64,000 nt of DNA from Streptomyces sp. C10-9-1 (lineage in GTDB: Bacteria; Actinomycetota; Actinomycetes; Streptomycetales; Streptomycetaceae): positions 246,831 to 310,830 of the forward strand of contig NZ_JANHKP010000007.1 in the NCBI RefSeq assembly GCF_024497955.1. Reading direction: 5' to 3'. The notes under the pieces are model-generated. The model saw only the letters and a list, made by a program, of their open reading frames with translations, was not told the DNA's origin and ran no database searches. The number at the start of each line of letters is the position of its first letter. Positions within the stretch are counted from its first letter, which is position 1. This document shows positions 44,572 through 52,519 of the stretch, one piece after another. The translations under genes were made by a program, and so were the position numbers.

Positions 44572-45570
44572 TCAGCCGAAGACCAGCCAGATGACCCCGT
44601 AGCTCACCGCGGCCACCAGCGCGGCCGCCGGCATGGTGATGAACCACCCCAGGATGATGTTCTTCGCGACGCCCCAGCGCACCGCGTTCAGCCGCTTGGT
44701 GGCGCCGACGCCCATGATCGCCGAGGTGATCACATGGGTCGTCGAGATCGGCGCGTTGAAGAGGTAGGCCGAACCGAACATGATCGACGCGCCGGTGGTC
44801 TCCGCCGCGAACCCCTGCGGCGGGTCCAGCTCGATGATCTTGCGGCCGAGGGTGCGCATGATGCGCCAGCCGCCCGCGTAGGTGCCCAGCGAGAGCATCA
44901 CCGCACAGGCGATCCTGACCCACACCGGGATCTCGTCCCCGGCCTGCTCGACGTCGGCGATGACGAGCGCCATCACCACGATGCCCATGGTCTTCTGCGC
45001 GTCCTGGAGGCCGTGGCCCAGCGCCATGCCCGCCGCCGAGACGGTCTGGGCGATCCGGAAGCCCCGCTTCGCCTTGTGCGGGTTGGTCCGGCGGAACATC
45101 CACATGATCAGGACCATCACCAGGTAGCCCGCGATCAGGCCCACGAACGGCGAGACGAACATCGGGATGACGATCTTGTGCAGCACACCGGACCAGATCA
45201 CCTCGGTGCCACCCGCGAGTGCGGCACCGACCATGCCGCCGAACAGTGCATGGGAGGAGGAGGACGGGAGCCCGAAGTACCAGGTGACCATGTTCCACAC
45301 GATCGCCCCGACCAGGGCGGCGAACAGGATGCCCATCCCGCGGTCGCCGTGCGGTGTCTCGATCAGCCCCTCACTGACGGTCTTGGCCACGCCCTGACCG
45401 ATGAAGGCCCCTCCGAGGTTCATGACCGCGGCCATCGCCAGGGCCACCCTCGGGGTGAGCGCCCGGGTCGAGACGGAGGTGGCGATCGCGTTCGCCGAGT
45501 CGTGGAAGCCGTTGGTATAGGTGAATCCGAGCGCGACACCGACGGTCACGATCAGGGCAAAGGTGTCCAC
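44572..45570 (-). CDS. pitH1: Low-affinity phosphate (metal-phosphate) transporter Pit
   Basis: 332 residues, PiT/PHO4 family with about nine or ten membrane segments. The two family signatures are GFHDSANAIATSVSTRAL near residue 21 and FNAPISTTHVITSAIMGVG near 268, plus GLPSSSSHALFGG. It transports metal-phosphate driven by the proton gradient, complementing the high-affinity pst system. In S. coelicolor the pit gene next to pst is called pitH1, from memory. It starts 5 nt after the DUF47 stop. Confidence 0.93.
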   Translation of the reverse strand: MDTFALIVTVGVALGFTYTNGFHDSANAIATSVSTRALTPRVALAMAAVMNLGGAFIGQGVAKTVSEGLIETPHGDRGMGILFAALVGAIVWNMVTWYFGLPSSSSHALFGGMVGAALAGGTEVIWSGVLHKIVIPMFVSPFVGLIAGYLVMVLIMWMFRRTNPHKAKRGFRIAQTVSAAGMALGHGLQDAQKTMGIVVMALVIADVEQAGDEIPVWVRIACAVMLSLGTYAGGWRIMRTLGRKIIELDPPQGFAAETTGASIMFGSAYLFNAPISTTHVITSAIMGVGATKRLNAVRWGVAKNIILGWFITMPAAALVAAVSYGVIWLVFG

Positions 45571-45575
45571 TGAGT

Positions 45576-46196
45576 TCAGGACTCCTTGACCGCGATGGTC
45601 TCCACCGTGTTCGCGACGTGCTCGAACGCGTCGGCGGCCTCCTCCAGCACGTCGACGATCTGCTTGAGCTTCAGCACCTCGATGGCGTCGTACTTGCCGT
45701 TGAAGAGGTGGGCGAGGAGCTTGCGGTGGATCTGGTCCGCCTGGTTCTCCAGCCGGTTGACCTCGATCCAGTACTCGGTGAGGTTGTCCATGGTCCGCAG
45801 ATGGGGCATGGCCTCGGCGGTCAGCTCCGCCGCCCGCGCCAGCACCTCGATCTGCTGCTCCACACCCCTGGGGAGTTCCTCGATGTTGTAGAGGACGACG
45901 AGGTCGACGGCCTCCTCCATGAAGTCCATGATGTCGTCGAGGGAGGACGCGAGGGCATAGATGTCCTCGCGGTCGAAGGGCGTGATGAACGAGGAGTTCA
46001 GCTGGTGGAAGATCGCGTGGGTGGCGTCGTCCCCGGCGTGCTCGGCTGCCCTCATGCGCTCCGCGATCTCGGCCCGGGCGGAGGACTCGGCACCGAGCAG
46101 TTCCATCAGGAGCTTCGAGCCCGTGACGATGTTGTCCGCGGACGCGGCGAACATGTCGTAGAAGCTCGTCTCCCTGGGGGTCAGACGAAAACGCAC
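45576..46196 (-). CDS. DUF47 (PhoU-like) accessory protein of Pit
   Basis: 206 residues, all-helical PhoU-like DUF47 fold: TPRETSFYDMFAASADNIV, FITPFDREDIYALASSLDDIMDF with the acidic metal-binding cluster, and VLKLKQIVDVLEEAADAFEH. DUF47 genes regularly precede pit and are thought to modulate it. GTG start with GAGGA 8 nt upstream. First gene of the DUF47-pit operon. Confidence 0.93.
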   Translation of the reverse strand: MRFRLTPRETSFYDMFAASADNIVTGSKLLMELLGAESSARAEIAERMRAAEHAGDDATHAIFHQLNSSFITPFDREDIYALASSLDDIMDFMEEAVDLVVLYNIEELPRGVEQQIEVLARAAELTAEAMPHLRTMDNLTEYWIEVNRLENQADQIHRKLLAHLFNGKYDAIEVLKLKQIVDVLEEAADAFEHVANTVETIAVKES

Positions 46197-46264
46197 GTGG
46201 GGTCCTCGGGGTGCTTCGGTTTCGGTCAGGCTGATGCTAGGCGCATCATCCGGCCACGGCTAAC

Positions 46265-46286
46265 GGGCGACAACCCAGTGTCGCCC
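46265..46286. promoter_or_regulatory. Inverted repeat upstream of DUF47-pit
   Basis: GGGCGACA, six-base spacer, TGTCGCCC: a perfect 8-bp inverted repeat 69-90 nt upstream of the DUF47 start. On the minus strand TTAGCC, 18 bp, TAGCAT could be the promoter just downstream of it. An operator is likelier than a terminator because no gene reads into it. Confidence 0.5.
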
Positions 46287-46338
46287 ATCAATCGATGCGA
46301 TCTGCACGGACCCCCACCGGTCTGACCACTATTCGCTA

Positions 46339-46363
46339 CCATATACCCATGAGGGGTATATGG
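46339..46363. promoter_or_regulatory. csoR: CsoR operator
   Basis: CCATATACCC, five-base centre, GGGTATATGG: a perfect 10-bp inverted repeat 29 nt before csoR. It matches the GC-centred TATACC...GGTATA class of CsoR operators, indicating autorepression lifted by Cu(I). Confidence 0.88.
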
Positions 46364-46391
46364 TCCCCTTTCAGGACAACGGGAGGACCCG

Positions 46392-46736
46392 ATGACGACC
46401 ACCGAGGCGGCCGGCCCCCCGGTCACCGGAGCCGAGACCGATCACGACCGCGGCGTCCACGGCTACCACCACCACAAGGACGAGCACCTCAAGCGGCTCC
46501 GCCGGATCGAGGGCCAGATCCGGGGCCTCCAGCGGATGGTCGATGAGGACGTGTACTGCATCGACATACTCACGCAGGTGTCGGCGTCCACCAAGGCCCT
46601 CCAGTCCTTCGCCCTCCAGCTGCTGGAGGAGCACCTGCGCCACTGCGTCGCGGACGCGGCCTCCAAGGGCGGCGAGGAGGTCGACGCCAAGGTGGAGGAG
46701 GCCACCAAGGCCATCGCCCGCCTGCTGCGCACCTGA
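46392..46736 (+). CDS. csoR: CsoR, copper-sensing repressor
   Basis: 114 residues. The four-helix CsoR/RcnR fold has the Cu(I) ligands C56, H81 and C85, with the 25- and 4-residue spacings of known CsoR, in VYCIDILTQVSA and EEHLRHCVADA. The N-terminal 28 residues include a HHH run that is disordered in homologues. Apo-CsoR binds its operator; Cu(I) releases it. GGGAGGACCCG precedes the ATG. No copper exporter lies beside it, so its targets are elsewhere. Confidence 0.96.
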   Translation: MTTTEAAGPPVTGAETDHDRGVHGYHHHKDEHLKRLRRIEGQIRGLQRMVDEDVYCIDILTQVSASTKALQSFALQLLEEHLRHCVADAASKGGEEVDAKVEEATKAIARLLRT

Positions 46737-46857
46737 GAGCAGGGCTCCGCGACATCCGGGTACGTCCCGTTTCGCCGCCCGGCGCCGCGGTCAGGGCGGA
46801 ACGGAGCGAATGGCTTGATCACATCGGTTCGGGGCCCCGGCGGTCCGCTGCGTCTCC

Positions 46858-46983
46858 GGGCGGAGGCGCGGCACCGCCGGGCGGAGGCGCGGCACCGCCG
46901 GGCGGAGGCGCGGCACCGCCGGGCGGAGGCGCGGCACCGCCGGGCGGAGGCGCGGCACCGCCGGGCGGAGGCGCGGCACCGCC
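46858..46983. repeat. 21-bp tandem repeat, six perfect copies
   Basis: Six identical head-to-tail copies of a 21-bp unit starting GGGCGGAGGCGCGGCACCGC, 126 bp in all, between csoR and the 61-residue protein gene. The unit is a multiple of three, so all frames stay open and give repeats such as RAEARHR or RLRPAVP. No ribosome site or conserved peptide supports translation. Likely a minisatellite. Confidence 0.95.
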
Positions 46984-47016
46984 GGGCCCTTTCGGGGCCG
47001 GTTCCCGGCCGGGAGG

Positions 47017-47202
47017 TCAGCGGGGCGCCGGAGCCGCCCCGGCCGCGGGGCACGGAGTGACCCTCAGCACCTCGTCGATGCGATCGGGGCTGAGACGCTC
47101 CCCGTCCGCCGCGGACGCGGCGATCATAAGCTCTCCGCACAGCTCGATCTCGGCGAGGGCCACGTGGTCGTCCTGGACTGTCGTCGTACTGGGCGGAGCC
47201 AC
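47017..47202 (-). CDS. Small conserved hypothetical protein
   Basis: 61 residues. Starts VAPPSTTTVQDDHVALAEIE, then CGELMIAASAADGERLSPDR and IDEVLRV, with a Pro/Ala tail. The GTG at 47202 has AGAGGTG 9 nt upstream. Acidic, soluble and helical; similar short proteins occur across Streptomyces, from memory. Function unknown. It is separated from the lipoprotein gene by 122 nt. Confidence 0.75.
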   Translation of the reverse strand: MAPPSTTTVQDDHVALAEIELCGELMIAASAADGERLSPDRIDEVLRVTPCPAAGAAPAPR

Positions 47203-47324
47203 GTGCCGTCACCTCTTCCAGCCGTTGTCGGCTCCCTAGCGTAGGGATCGGGCCACACACCGCGCATGGCACGTCCGGGCCATTTGCACAGTGGCCTTCC
47301 CGGACCCCTTCACCGCCTCGGGGT

Positions 47325-48233
47325 TCAGACCCCCACCTTTCCCGTGTAGATGTCGCCCTCCTCCGGGATGCGCACCGCGACCGGCACCCCGAAGTCGAAG
47401 AGGACCGTGGTGGACGTCACATCCACCGAGCGCCCCTGGTTGGCGAAGGTGAAGCGGTGGCGGACCTTGCGCAGGCGCCCCGACTCGTCCACATAGGCGT
47501 CGAAGGGCACCGCGTGCCGGGTGAACCCCTTCGCCGCGGCCGCCAGCGATCCCCGGGTGTGCGAGCGGGCCGCCTCCGCCGCCCGGGCGGCCTTGCGGAT
47601 GTCGGCCGTACCACGGAAGTGCCGCACCCTGCGGCCCGCCAGCTCGGCTTCCCCCACGTACGCCACCCGCTCGGCACCGCGGAGGAGTTCGGCGGCGGCC
47701 ATCGGATCGGTCGCACCCCCGGTGACGAGGTTGCCGTCCTCGAGTGAGGTGGTGTCCACCCGCACCCACTTGTCGGCCGGCACGCCCGCTCCCCGGTTCT
47801 TCATGTAGAGGGCGCCGGGCACGAACAGCTCGGTGATCGGCTGGTGCTCGTCGACACCCGCGGGATCGGCCGGGAGGACCACCCGCAGCCGCCCCGTCGC
47901 CCGGGTGAAGTCGTAGCCGCCCTCCCCCCGGATCGTGACGCGGGTACCCCCCGTCGCCATCTCCATGGCGGTGCGGGCCCGCGAGGTGCCGACCGCGGCC
48001 AGGGCGTCCACCGCGTCGCGGATCTCCTCGTCGTGGCTTCCGGGCCCCGCGGCCCGCCCGCCGCCCGGTGCCGCCGAGGGCTCTCCCGACCGTGCGCCGG
48101 AGCCCGCCCTGGAGACGCCGTCACCGTCCTGGACGGCTGCGCCCGCACCCGAGCACCCGGTGGCGACCACCACGCCCAGGGCGGTCGCCGCCACGGTCAA
48201 CACGCCGCCTCTGCGTCTGTGCTGTTGCACCAT
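47325..48233 (-). CDS. Putative lipoprotein, LppX/LprAFG-like
   Basis: 302 residues. Signal peptide VLTVAATALGVVVATGC ends in a lipobox-like ATGC (Cys27), then a Gly/Ser-rich linker of about 45 residues and a beta-rich domain: GYDFTRATGRLRVVLP, ALYMKNRGAGVPADKWVRVD, AYVDESGRLRKVRHRFTF. The pattern of a lipid-binding LprG/LppX-type half-barrel is likely but not certain. Acts at the outer membrane face. Own promoter, divergent from the 54-residue protein. Confidence 0.78.
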   Translation of the reverse strand: MVQQHRRRGGVLTVAATALGVVVATGCSGAGAAVQDGDGVSRAGSGARSGEPSAAPGGGRAAGPGSHDEEIRDAVDALAAVGTSRARTAMEMATGGTRVTIRGEGGYDFTRATGRLRVVLPADPAGVDEHQPITELFVPGALYMKNRGAGVPADKWVRVDTTSLEDGNLVTGGATDPMAAAELLRGAERVAYVGEAELAGRRVRHFRGTADIRKAARAAEAARSHTRGSLAAAAKGFTRHAVPFDAYVDESGRLRKVRHRFTFANQGRSVDVTSTTVLFDFGVPVAVRIPEEGDIYTGKVGV

Positions 48234-48506
48234 CGCCTGCCAACCCCCAACACCGAGACTGCTCGTAGGAAGCCCACCCGCCCCGCCTAACGACGTGTGC
48301 GTCACACCGTCACGCAGACACGCCGTCACACGGGCGCACGGGAGCACGCGGCGCACTCGGAGACGGGCGCCGTGCCACCCCGGGGGAGACGGGCGGGGGC
48401 GGGGGGTGACGGGGGCGCGCTACGGCACGCCTCCGCCCGGCGGAGGCCGCACGGCCGCGAGGCGGACGCCGTCCCGGAACGGGCGGCGGCGCAGTACCGT
48501 TGCACC

Positions 48507-48671
48507 GTGCCCCAGCAGGAGCTGTCCGCGGACGACCCGGCCCATCTGACCACCACCGTCGAACGCGGATCCTTCGCGCACGCCCGCTGCAGTTGCGGCT
48601 GGGCCGGCCCGGCGCGGCGCTCCCGCGACCGCGCCCGTTCCGACGCCCGGGCACACTCCTCGGACGCCTGA
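48507..48671 (+). CDS. Small Cys-containing hypothetical protein
   Basis: 54 residues. The core is FAHARCSCGWAGPARRSRDR, with a CSC pair and a basic, His-containing end. GTG at 48507 is exactly 6 nt after TACCGT, so it is probably leaderless. Short CSCGW proteins of this type are common in Streptomyces; function unknown, possibly metal binding. Confidence 0.7.
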   Translation: MPQQELSADDPAHLTTTVERGSFAHARCSCGWAGPARRSRDRARSDARAHSSDA

Positions 48672-48677
48672 ACCGCC

Positions 48678-48708
48678 GAGGCCCCGCCCCGGTCCGGGGC
48701 AGGGCCTC
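48678..48708. terminator. Hairpin between convergent genes
   Basis: GAGGCCC-c-GCCCCGG pairs with the complementary right half ending GGGCCTC at 48708, giving about 14 bp with one mismatch and a tiny loop. It lies between the small protein stop and the PAP2 stop. Confidence 0.7.
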
Positions 48709-48726
48709 GCGGAGGGTTCCGCGTCG

Positions 48727-49464
48727 TCAGGCGGCGAGGCCGTTGGCCCCCGGGTCCTTGCCCTCGCCCCGGGGCTCGGGGATGTCCACCGGCTCGGCCG
48801 TGAGCGCCCCGTCGGCCGCCCGCGAGCGCACGAGCGGGCCGAGCAGCCTGGTGGAGGCGAGCGCCGAGACCAGGGGCGTCAGCAGCGCCAGGGCGAGCGG
48901 CGCCAGCAGCAGGGCGACCGCGGTGCCCAGGGCGAAGCCCCCGATCACGTCGGTCGGGTAGTGGACGCCCATGTACACGCGGCAGAAGCCCTCGGCCGCG
49001 GCCAGCACGAGCGCGGCCGCGCCGAACCTGCGGTGGGTGATGAACAGGGCCGCCGCGATCGCCATCGCCATCGTGGAGTGGTCGCTGACGAAGGAGAAGT
49101 CGGTCTTCCCCTGGACCAGGACCTCCAGGCCGTCGTGGTCGTAGAACGGCCGGGGCCGCTGGACGAAGCCGCGGATCGGGATGTTGACCAGCAGCGCGAT
49201 GCCCGCGGCCAGCGGGGCCCAGACCAGGCCCGCGACGGCGGCGACCGAGTCCTCACGCGTGCCGCCGCGGCGCACGCTCCACCAGCACCAGAGGGCCACC
49301 AGCACCAGGGCGAGCATGATCCCGTACTCGCCGACGAACTCCATGGTCCGGTCGAACCAGCCCGGGGCGTCCTTGGCGAGGCCGTTGATGTCGTAGAGCA
49401 GGCTGACGTCGGGGTTCGTCCCGCTCGCCTCGGTGACGGGGAACCCGTTCGCGAGTCCAGCCAT
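48727..49464 (-). CDS. PAP2-family membrane phosphatase
   Basis: 245 residues, about five or six membrane spans. The three PAP2 motifs are present in modified form: R-X6-RP (RGFVQRPRP), VSDHST where the family usually has PSGH, and CRVYMGVHYPTD where it usually has SR. The catalytic His and Arg/His/Asp residues remain. Probable undecaprenyl-pyrophosphate or phosphatidic acid phosphatase. The ATG at 49464 follows a short divergent region of 327 bp to the next gene. A charged, disordered C-terminal tail follows the last span. Confidence 0.87.
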   Translation of the reverse strand: MAGLANGFPVTEASGTNPDVSLLYDINGLAKDAPGWFDRTMEFVGEYGIMLALVLVALWCWWSVRRGGTREDSVAAVAGLVWAPLAAGIALLVNIPIRGFVQRPRPFYDHDGLEVLVQGKTDFSFVSDHSTMAMAIAAALFITHRRFGAAALVLAAAEGFCRVYMGVHYPTDVIGGFALGTAVALLLAPLALALLTPLVSALASTRLLGPLVRSRAADGALTAEPVDIPEPRGEGKDPGANGLAA

Positions 49465-49791
49465 GTGCAGCGGCCCCTTGCTTCCGTCGCCTCGACGGCG
49501 CACCTCCTGTGCGCCGTGCCATCAACCCCCGTGGTCGGTCGGGTGTGTGCTGCATGGTCAGTGCGGCCGTCCCTGCCCAGGAAACGACGCGGCCCGCCGG
49601 GTCGTTCCTCTCTCCACCGAACGATCACCATGACGTTATCGAAGGGTGACACGTCCTCGCAGCTCAGCACCGGTCGCCGGGGGTTCCGTTCCGGCCACGG
49701 CCCGCGGGAACCGGACACCTCGGGGCCCGGCAGGCCGGACAGCGGGAATCCGGCGGTGCGTCAGGAGCCGGGACCTCGGGATCCGGGGGCG
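49465..49791. other. Intergenic, PAP2 upstream to transglycosylase stop
   Basis: 327 bp. Contains the PAP2 promoter side; the AT-richer GATCACCATGACGTTATCGA (49622-49641) is the likeliest regulatory stretch. Direct repeats of the GGGxxCCGG type in 49690-49790 are imperfect. No gene seen. Confidence 0.4.
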
Positions 49792-50811
49792 TCAGGAGCC
49801 GGGGGCGGAGCTCGGCAGTGCGGTCGGCAGTGCGGCGGCGCCGTCCTCGGTCACGCGGGTGGCGCCGAAGTAGTCCGGGGTGTCGATCCTGTCGAAGCGG
49901 ATCACGGCCCCGGTGTACGGAGCGTTGATCATGTATCCGCCACCGACATAGAGGCCGACGTGCCGGATCGCCCGCGAGTTGGTCAGGTCGTCGGAGAAGA
50001 ACACGAGGTCGCCGGGCATCAGCTCGTCCCGGGAGGGGTGCGGCCCGGCGTTGTACTGGTCGTTGGCCACCCGGGGGAGCTCGATGCCCACCGTCCGGTA
50101 CGCGGCCTGGGTGAGCCCCGAGCAGTCGAAGCGCCCGTCCTGCTCGGGTGTGCCGTTACCGCCCCACAGATAGGGCGTGCCGAGCTTCTGCTGGGCGAAG
50201 TAGATGGCCCCGGCCGCCTGGCGCGAGGGCTCCACCCGGTCGACGGGACGGGCGAAGCTCTTCTCCAGGGAGCGGATGACCTTCACGTAGTTCTGCGTCT
50301 CGCGGTACGGGGGCACCCCGCCGTACTTGATCACCGCGTAGGCACCCGCGTTGTAGGCGGCCAGCATGTTGTCGGTGGGGTCGCCGGGCACCTTGCGTAC
50401 GTAGCCGGCCAGTTCGCAGTCGTAGGACGCGGCCGAGGGGATGGCGTCCGCGGGGTCCCACACGTCGCGGTCCCCGTCGTTGTCGCCGTCGATGCCGTGG
50501 GTCGCCCAGGTGCCGGGGATGAACTGGGCGATGCCCTGGGCGGCGGCATGGCTCTGCGCCCTCGGGTTCCAGCCGCTCTCCTGGTAGAGCTGCGCCGCGA
50601 GGAGCGCCGGGTTGATGGCGGGGCAGAGGTTGCCCCACTTCTGCACCAGGGCCTGGTAGCGGGCGGGCACCGCGCCCTTGGCGAGCGTCACCGCGCCGCC
50701 CTTGGCCCCGGCCAGCCCCGCGGCGGCGGTGTAGGTGCCGACGAACAGCAGCGAGACGAACAGCACGCAGACACCGGCGCAGGCACCGGTGACGAGCCAC
50801 GCCTTACGCAC
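49792..50811 (-). CDS. Lytic transglycosylase plus NlpC/P60 hydrolase
   Basis: 339 residues, two wall-lytic domains in one protein. After an N-terminal membrane anchor or signal (TGACAGVCVLFVSLLFVGTY), residues 50-170 are an SLT domain with the catalytic Glu in QLYQESGWNPRA and AQGIAQFIPGTW. Residues 200-320 are an NlpC/P60 domain with Cys in FDCSGLTQAAY and His in RHVGLYVGGGY. It would cut both glycan and stem peptides. GTG at 50811 has GGAGGG 9 nt upstream; TTG at 50817 is too close. Confidence 0.93.
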   Translation of the reverse strand: MRKAWLVTGACAGVCVLFVSLLFVGTYTAAAGLAGAKGGAVTLAKGAVPARYQALVQKWGNLCPAINPALLAAQLYQESGWNPRAQSHAAAQGIAQFIPGTWATHGIDGDNDGDRDVWDPADAIPSAASYDCELAGYVRKVPGDPTDNMLAAYNAGAYAVIKYGGVPPYRETQNYVKVIRSLEKSFARPVDRVEPSRQAAGAIYFAQQKLGTPYLWGGNGTPEQDGRFDCSGLTQAAYRTVGIELPRVANDQYNAGPHPSRDELMPGDLVFFSDDLTNSRAIRHVGLYVGGGYMINAPYTGAVIRFDRIDTPDYFGATRVTEDGAAALPTALPSSAPGS

Positions 50812-50963
50812 CGTCAACCACCCTCCGTCCCGGGCCGGTCCGCCGACGCCCCAGTGTAGGCGGGAGGGTGGTCAGCGGGGAGCGGGAAACGCGTCGCCCC
50901 GGCGCGCGGCTCCCCGGGAGGGGCGGCGCCCCGGAGCGGGCGGTGGCCCGGGGCCGGCGGCCC

Positions 50964-51770
50964 TCAGCCCTTGCGGCCGACACCGCCGTACATGGCCACC
51001 TCCTCGGGGGCGCCGAGGTCCTCCTCGTCGGGTCGCCAGCGGTTGCAGGAGACCACTCCGGGGTCGAGCAGTTCGAGACCGTCGAAGTAGCGGGTCACCT
51101 GATCAGGGGTGCGCTGGGTGAGCCGGGGGGTGCCGTTCTCGTTCCAGAAGGCGACCGCCTCGTCCACCTCGGGCATCCGGGGGCTGGTGATCGTGTGGGA
51201 GAGCACGAGGTGGCTCCCGCTCGGCAGCCCCGCCATGAGCCGGCGGACCACGCCGTACGACTCCTCGTCGTCCTCCACGAAGATCACGACGCCGAGGAGC
51301 ATCAGCGCCACGGGCTCGGAGAAGTCCAGGGTCCGCGCCGCCTGCTCCAGGATCGCCTCCGGCTCCCGCAGGTCGGCGTCGAGGTAGTCGGTGCGCCCCT
51401 CCGGCGTCCCGGTGAGCAGCGCACGGGCGTGCACGAGCACCAGCGGGTCGTTGTCCACGTAGACGATGCGGGCGTCGGGCCGGATGCGCTGGGCGACCTC
51501 GTGGGTGTTGTCGGCGCTGGGCAGCCCGGTCCCGACGTCGAGGAACTGCCGGACGCCGGCCTCGGCGGCGAGGTGGCGCACCGCGCGGCCGAGGAGGCGC
51601 CGGTCCGCGAGGGCGTAGTCGCCGATGCCCGGGTGGAGCGCACGGATCTGGTCGCCTGCGGCCTGGTCGACCGGGTAGTTGTCCTTGCCCCCGGTCCAGT
51701 AGTTCCAGATCCGGGCGGTGTGGGGGCGCGTGGAGTCGATGCGCGCCTGTATCGCTGCGTCGTCGGTCAC
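50964..51770 (-). CDS. DUF574 (Methyltransf_19) SAM-dependent methyltransferase
   Basis: 268 residues. The family start RPHTARIWNYWTGGKDNYPVD is diagnostic, followed by motif I FLDVGTGLPSADNTHEVAQ and IVYVDNDPLVLVHA. DUF574 methyltransferases are abundant in Streptomyces; substrates are mostly unknown. Start uncertain: GTG at 51770 is used (AAGGTG upstream); GTG at 51779 adds three residues. Confidence 0.9.
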   Translation of the reverse strand: MTDDAAIQARIDSTRPHTARIWNYWTGGKDNYPVDQAAGDQIRALHPGIGDYALADRRLLGRAVRHLAAEAGVRQFLDVGTGLPSADNTHEVAQRIRPDARIVYVDNDPLVLVHARALLTGTPEGRTDYLDADLREPEAILEQAARTLDFSEPVALMLLGVVIFVEDDEESYGVVRRLMAGLPSGSHLVLSHTITSPRMPEVDEAVAFWNENGTPRLTQRTPDQVTRYFDGLELLDPGVVSCNRWRPDEEDLGAPEEVAMYGGVGRKG

Positions 51771-52120
51771 GACATGCACCTTAGTGAACTCACCTGCCCC
51801 GCAGGCGGGTTGCCGCGAAGTCGGTCCCCGCGCGGCGGCCTGCGGGGTCCGCTCCGCCCGTCGGGGGGCGACGGTGACGGCTCGATCCGCGGCGACTACT
51901 TTCCGTAGCAATCCGAATGACGTGAAACCGTCGGTACCCCCGGCACCTCCCCTTACAGTTCAGGGGCGGAGCGGCAAAGGGCCCGGTACCAGGCTTGCGG
52001 AGCGAGGGACCCGCTTTCATGGTCTGAACCAGTTGCCACTACTCTGTGTCACGCAGCCAACAAGGCTGAGGCCAGAACCCCACCGTCGACCACGGAGGGG
52101 CCAGCACCACAGGAGCACCA
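51771..52120. other. Divergent region, methyltransferase / 58-residue protein
   Basis: 350 bp between divergent genes. It contains AGTGAACTCACC (51783-51794, a short palindrome), and the AT-richer stretches 51895-51925 and 52015-52055 where promoters probably lie. No gene was supported. Confidence 0.45.
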
Positions 52121-52297
52121 GTGAAGAACTCTGCGATCGTGACCGACGCACCGGGCACGACCGACGCGCAGAACGGGGAGTCCGGACGCCGGCAGGGCCG
52201 GAACGGCGACGCGGGCGGCACCGTCGCCACGGTGACGTTCATCGCCCTGCTCGCCGTCGCCATCGGCCTCCTCGGCTACATGGTGGTCGGCGGCTGA
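52121..52297 (+). CDS. 58-residue single-span membrane protein
   Basis: GTG start with AGGAG 5 nt upstream. Residues 1-34 are hydrophilic (SGRRQGRNGDAGGTVA), followed by one membrane span (VTFIALLAVAIGLLGYMVVG) ending at the C-terminus. The orientation is predicted N-terminus inside. A very strong terminator 20 nt after the stop shows it is a monocistronic gene with its own control. Function unknown. Confidence 0.82.
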   Translation: MKNSAIVTDAPGTTDAQNGESGRRQGRNGDAGGTVATVTFIALLAVAIGLLGYMVVGG

Positions 52298-52316
52298 CAT
52301 CGGCCCGGCGCCTCCG

Positions 52317-52356
52317 GAGGGGGTGCCCGGTCCCCATCGGGACCGGGCACCCCCTC
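52317..52356 (+). terminator. 18-bp perfect intrinsic terminator
   Basis: GAGGGGGTGCCCGGTCCC (52317-52334), CATC loop, and its exact complement (52339-52356), then TTTCC. The best intrinsic terminator in the window. Confidence 0.93.
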
Positions 52357-52519
52357 TTTCCTCGTCCAGCCCCCTCCCGGCACCCGGACCGCCGCCGCAC
52401 AGGAGCCGCAGGCCCCTGGATCAGGCCATTACCGATCGGTAACGTGCCGGGTGCGCCCCCTCGGCGGGAGGCGCACCCGCGCGGGGACCCGTCCCGCACC
52501 GATCCTGGGAGGCAGCCGC

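Noticed and set aside
46858..46983. CRISPR array
   Set aside because: Units are directly abutting with no spacers and no cas genes are present.
46815..47060. Repeat protein with six RAEARHR units
   Set aside because: Arises from the 21-bp tandem repeat; TTG start without a ribosome site, and the reverse strand gives an equally open repeat frame.
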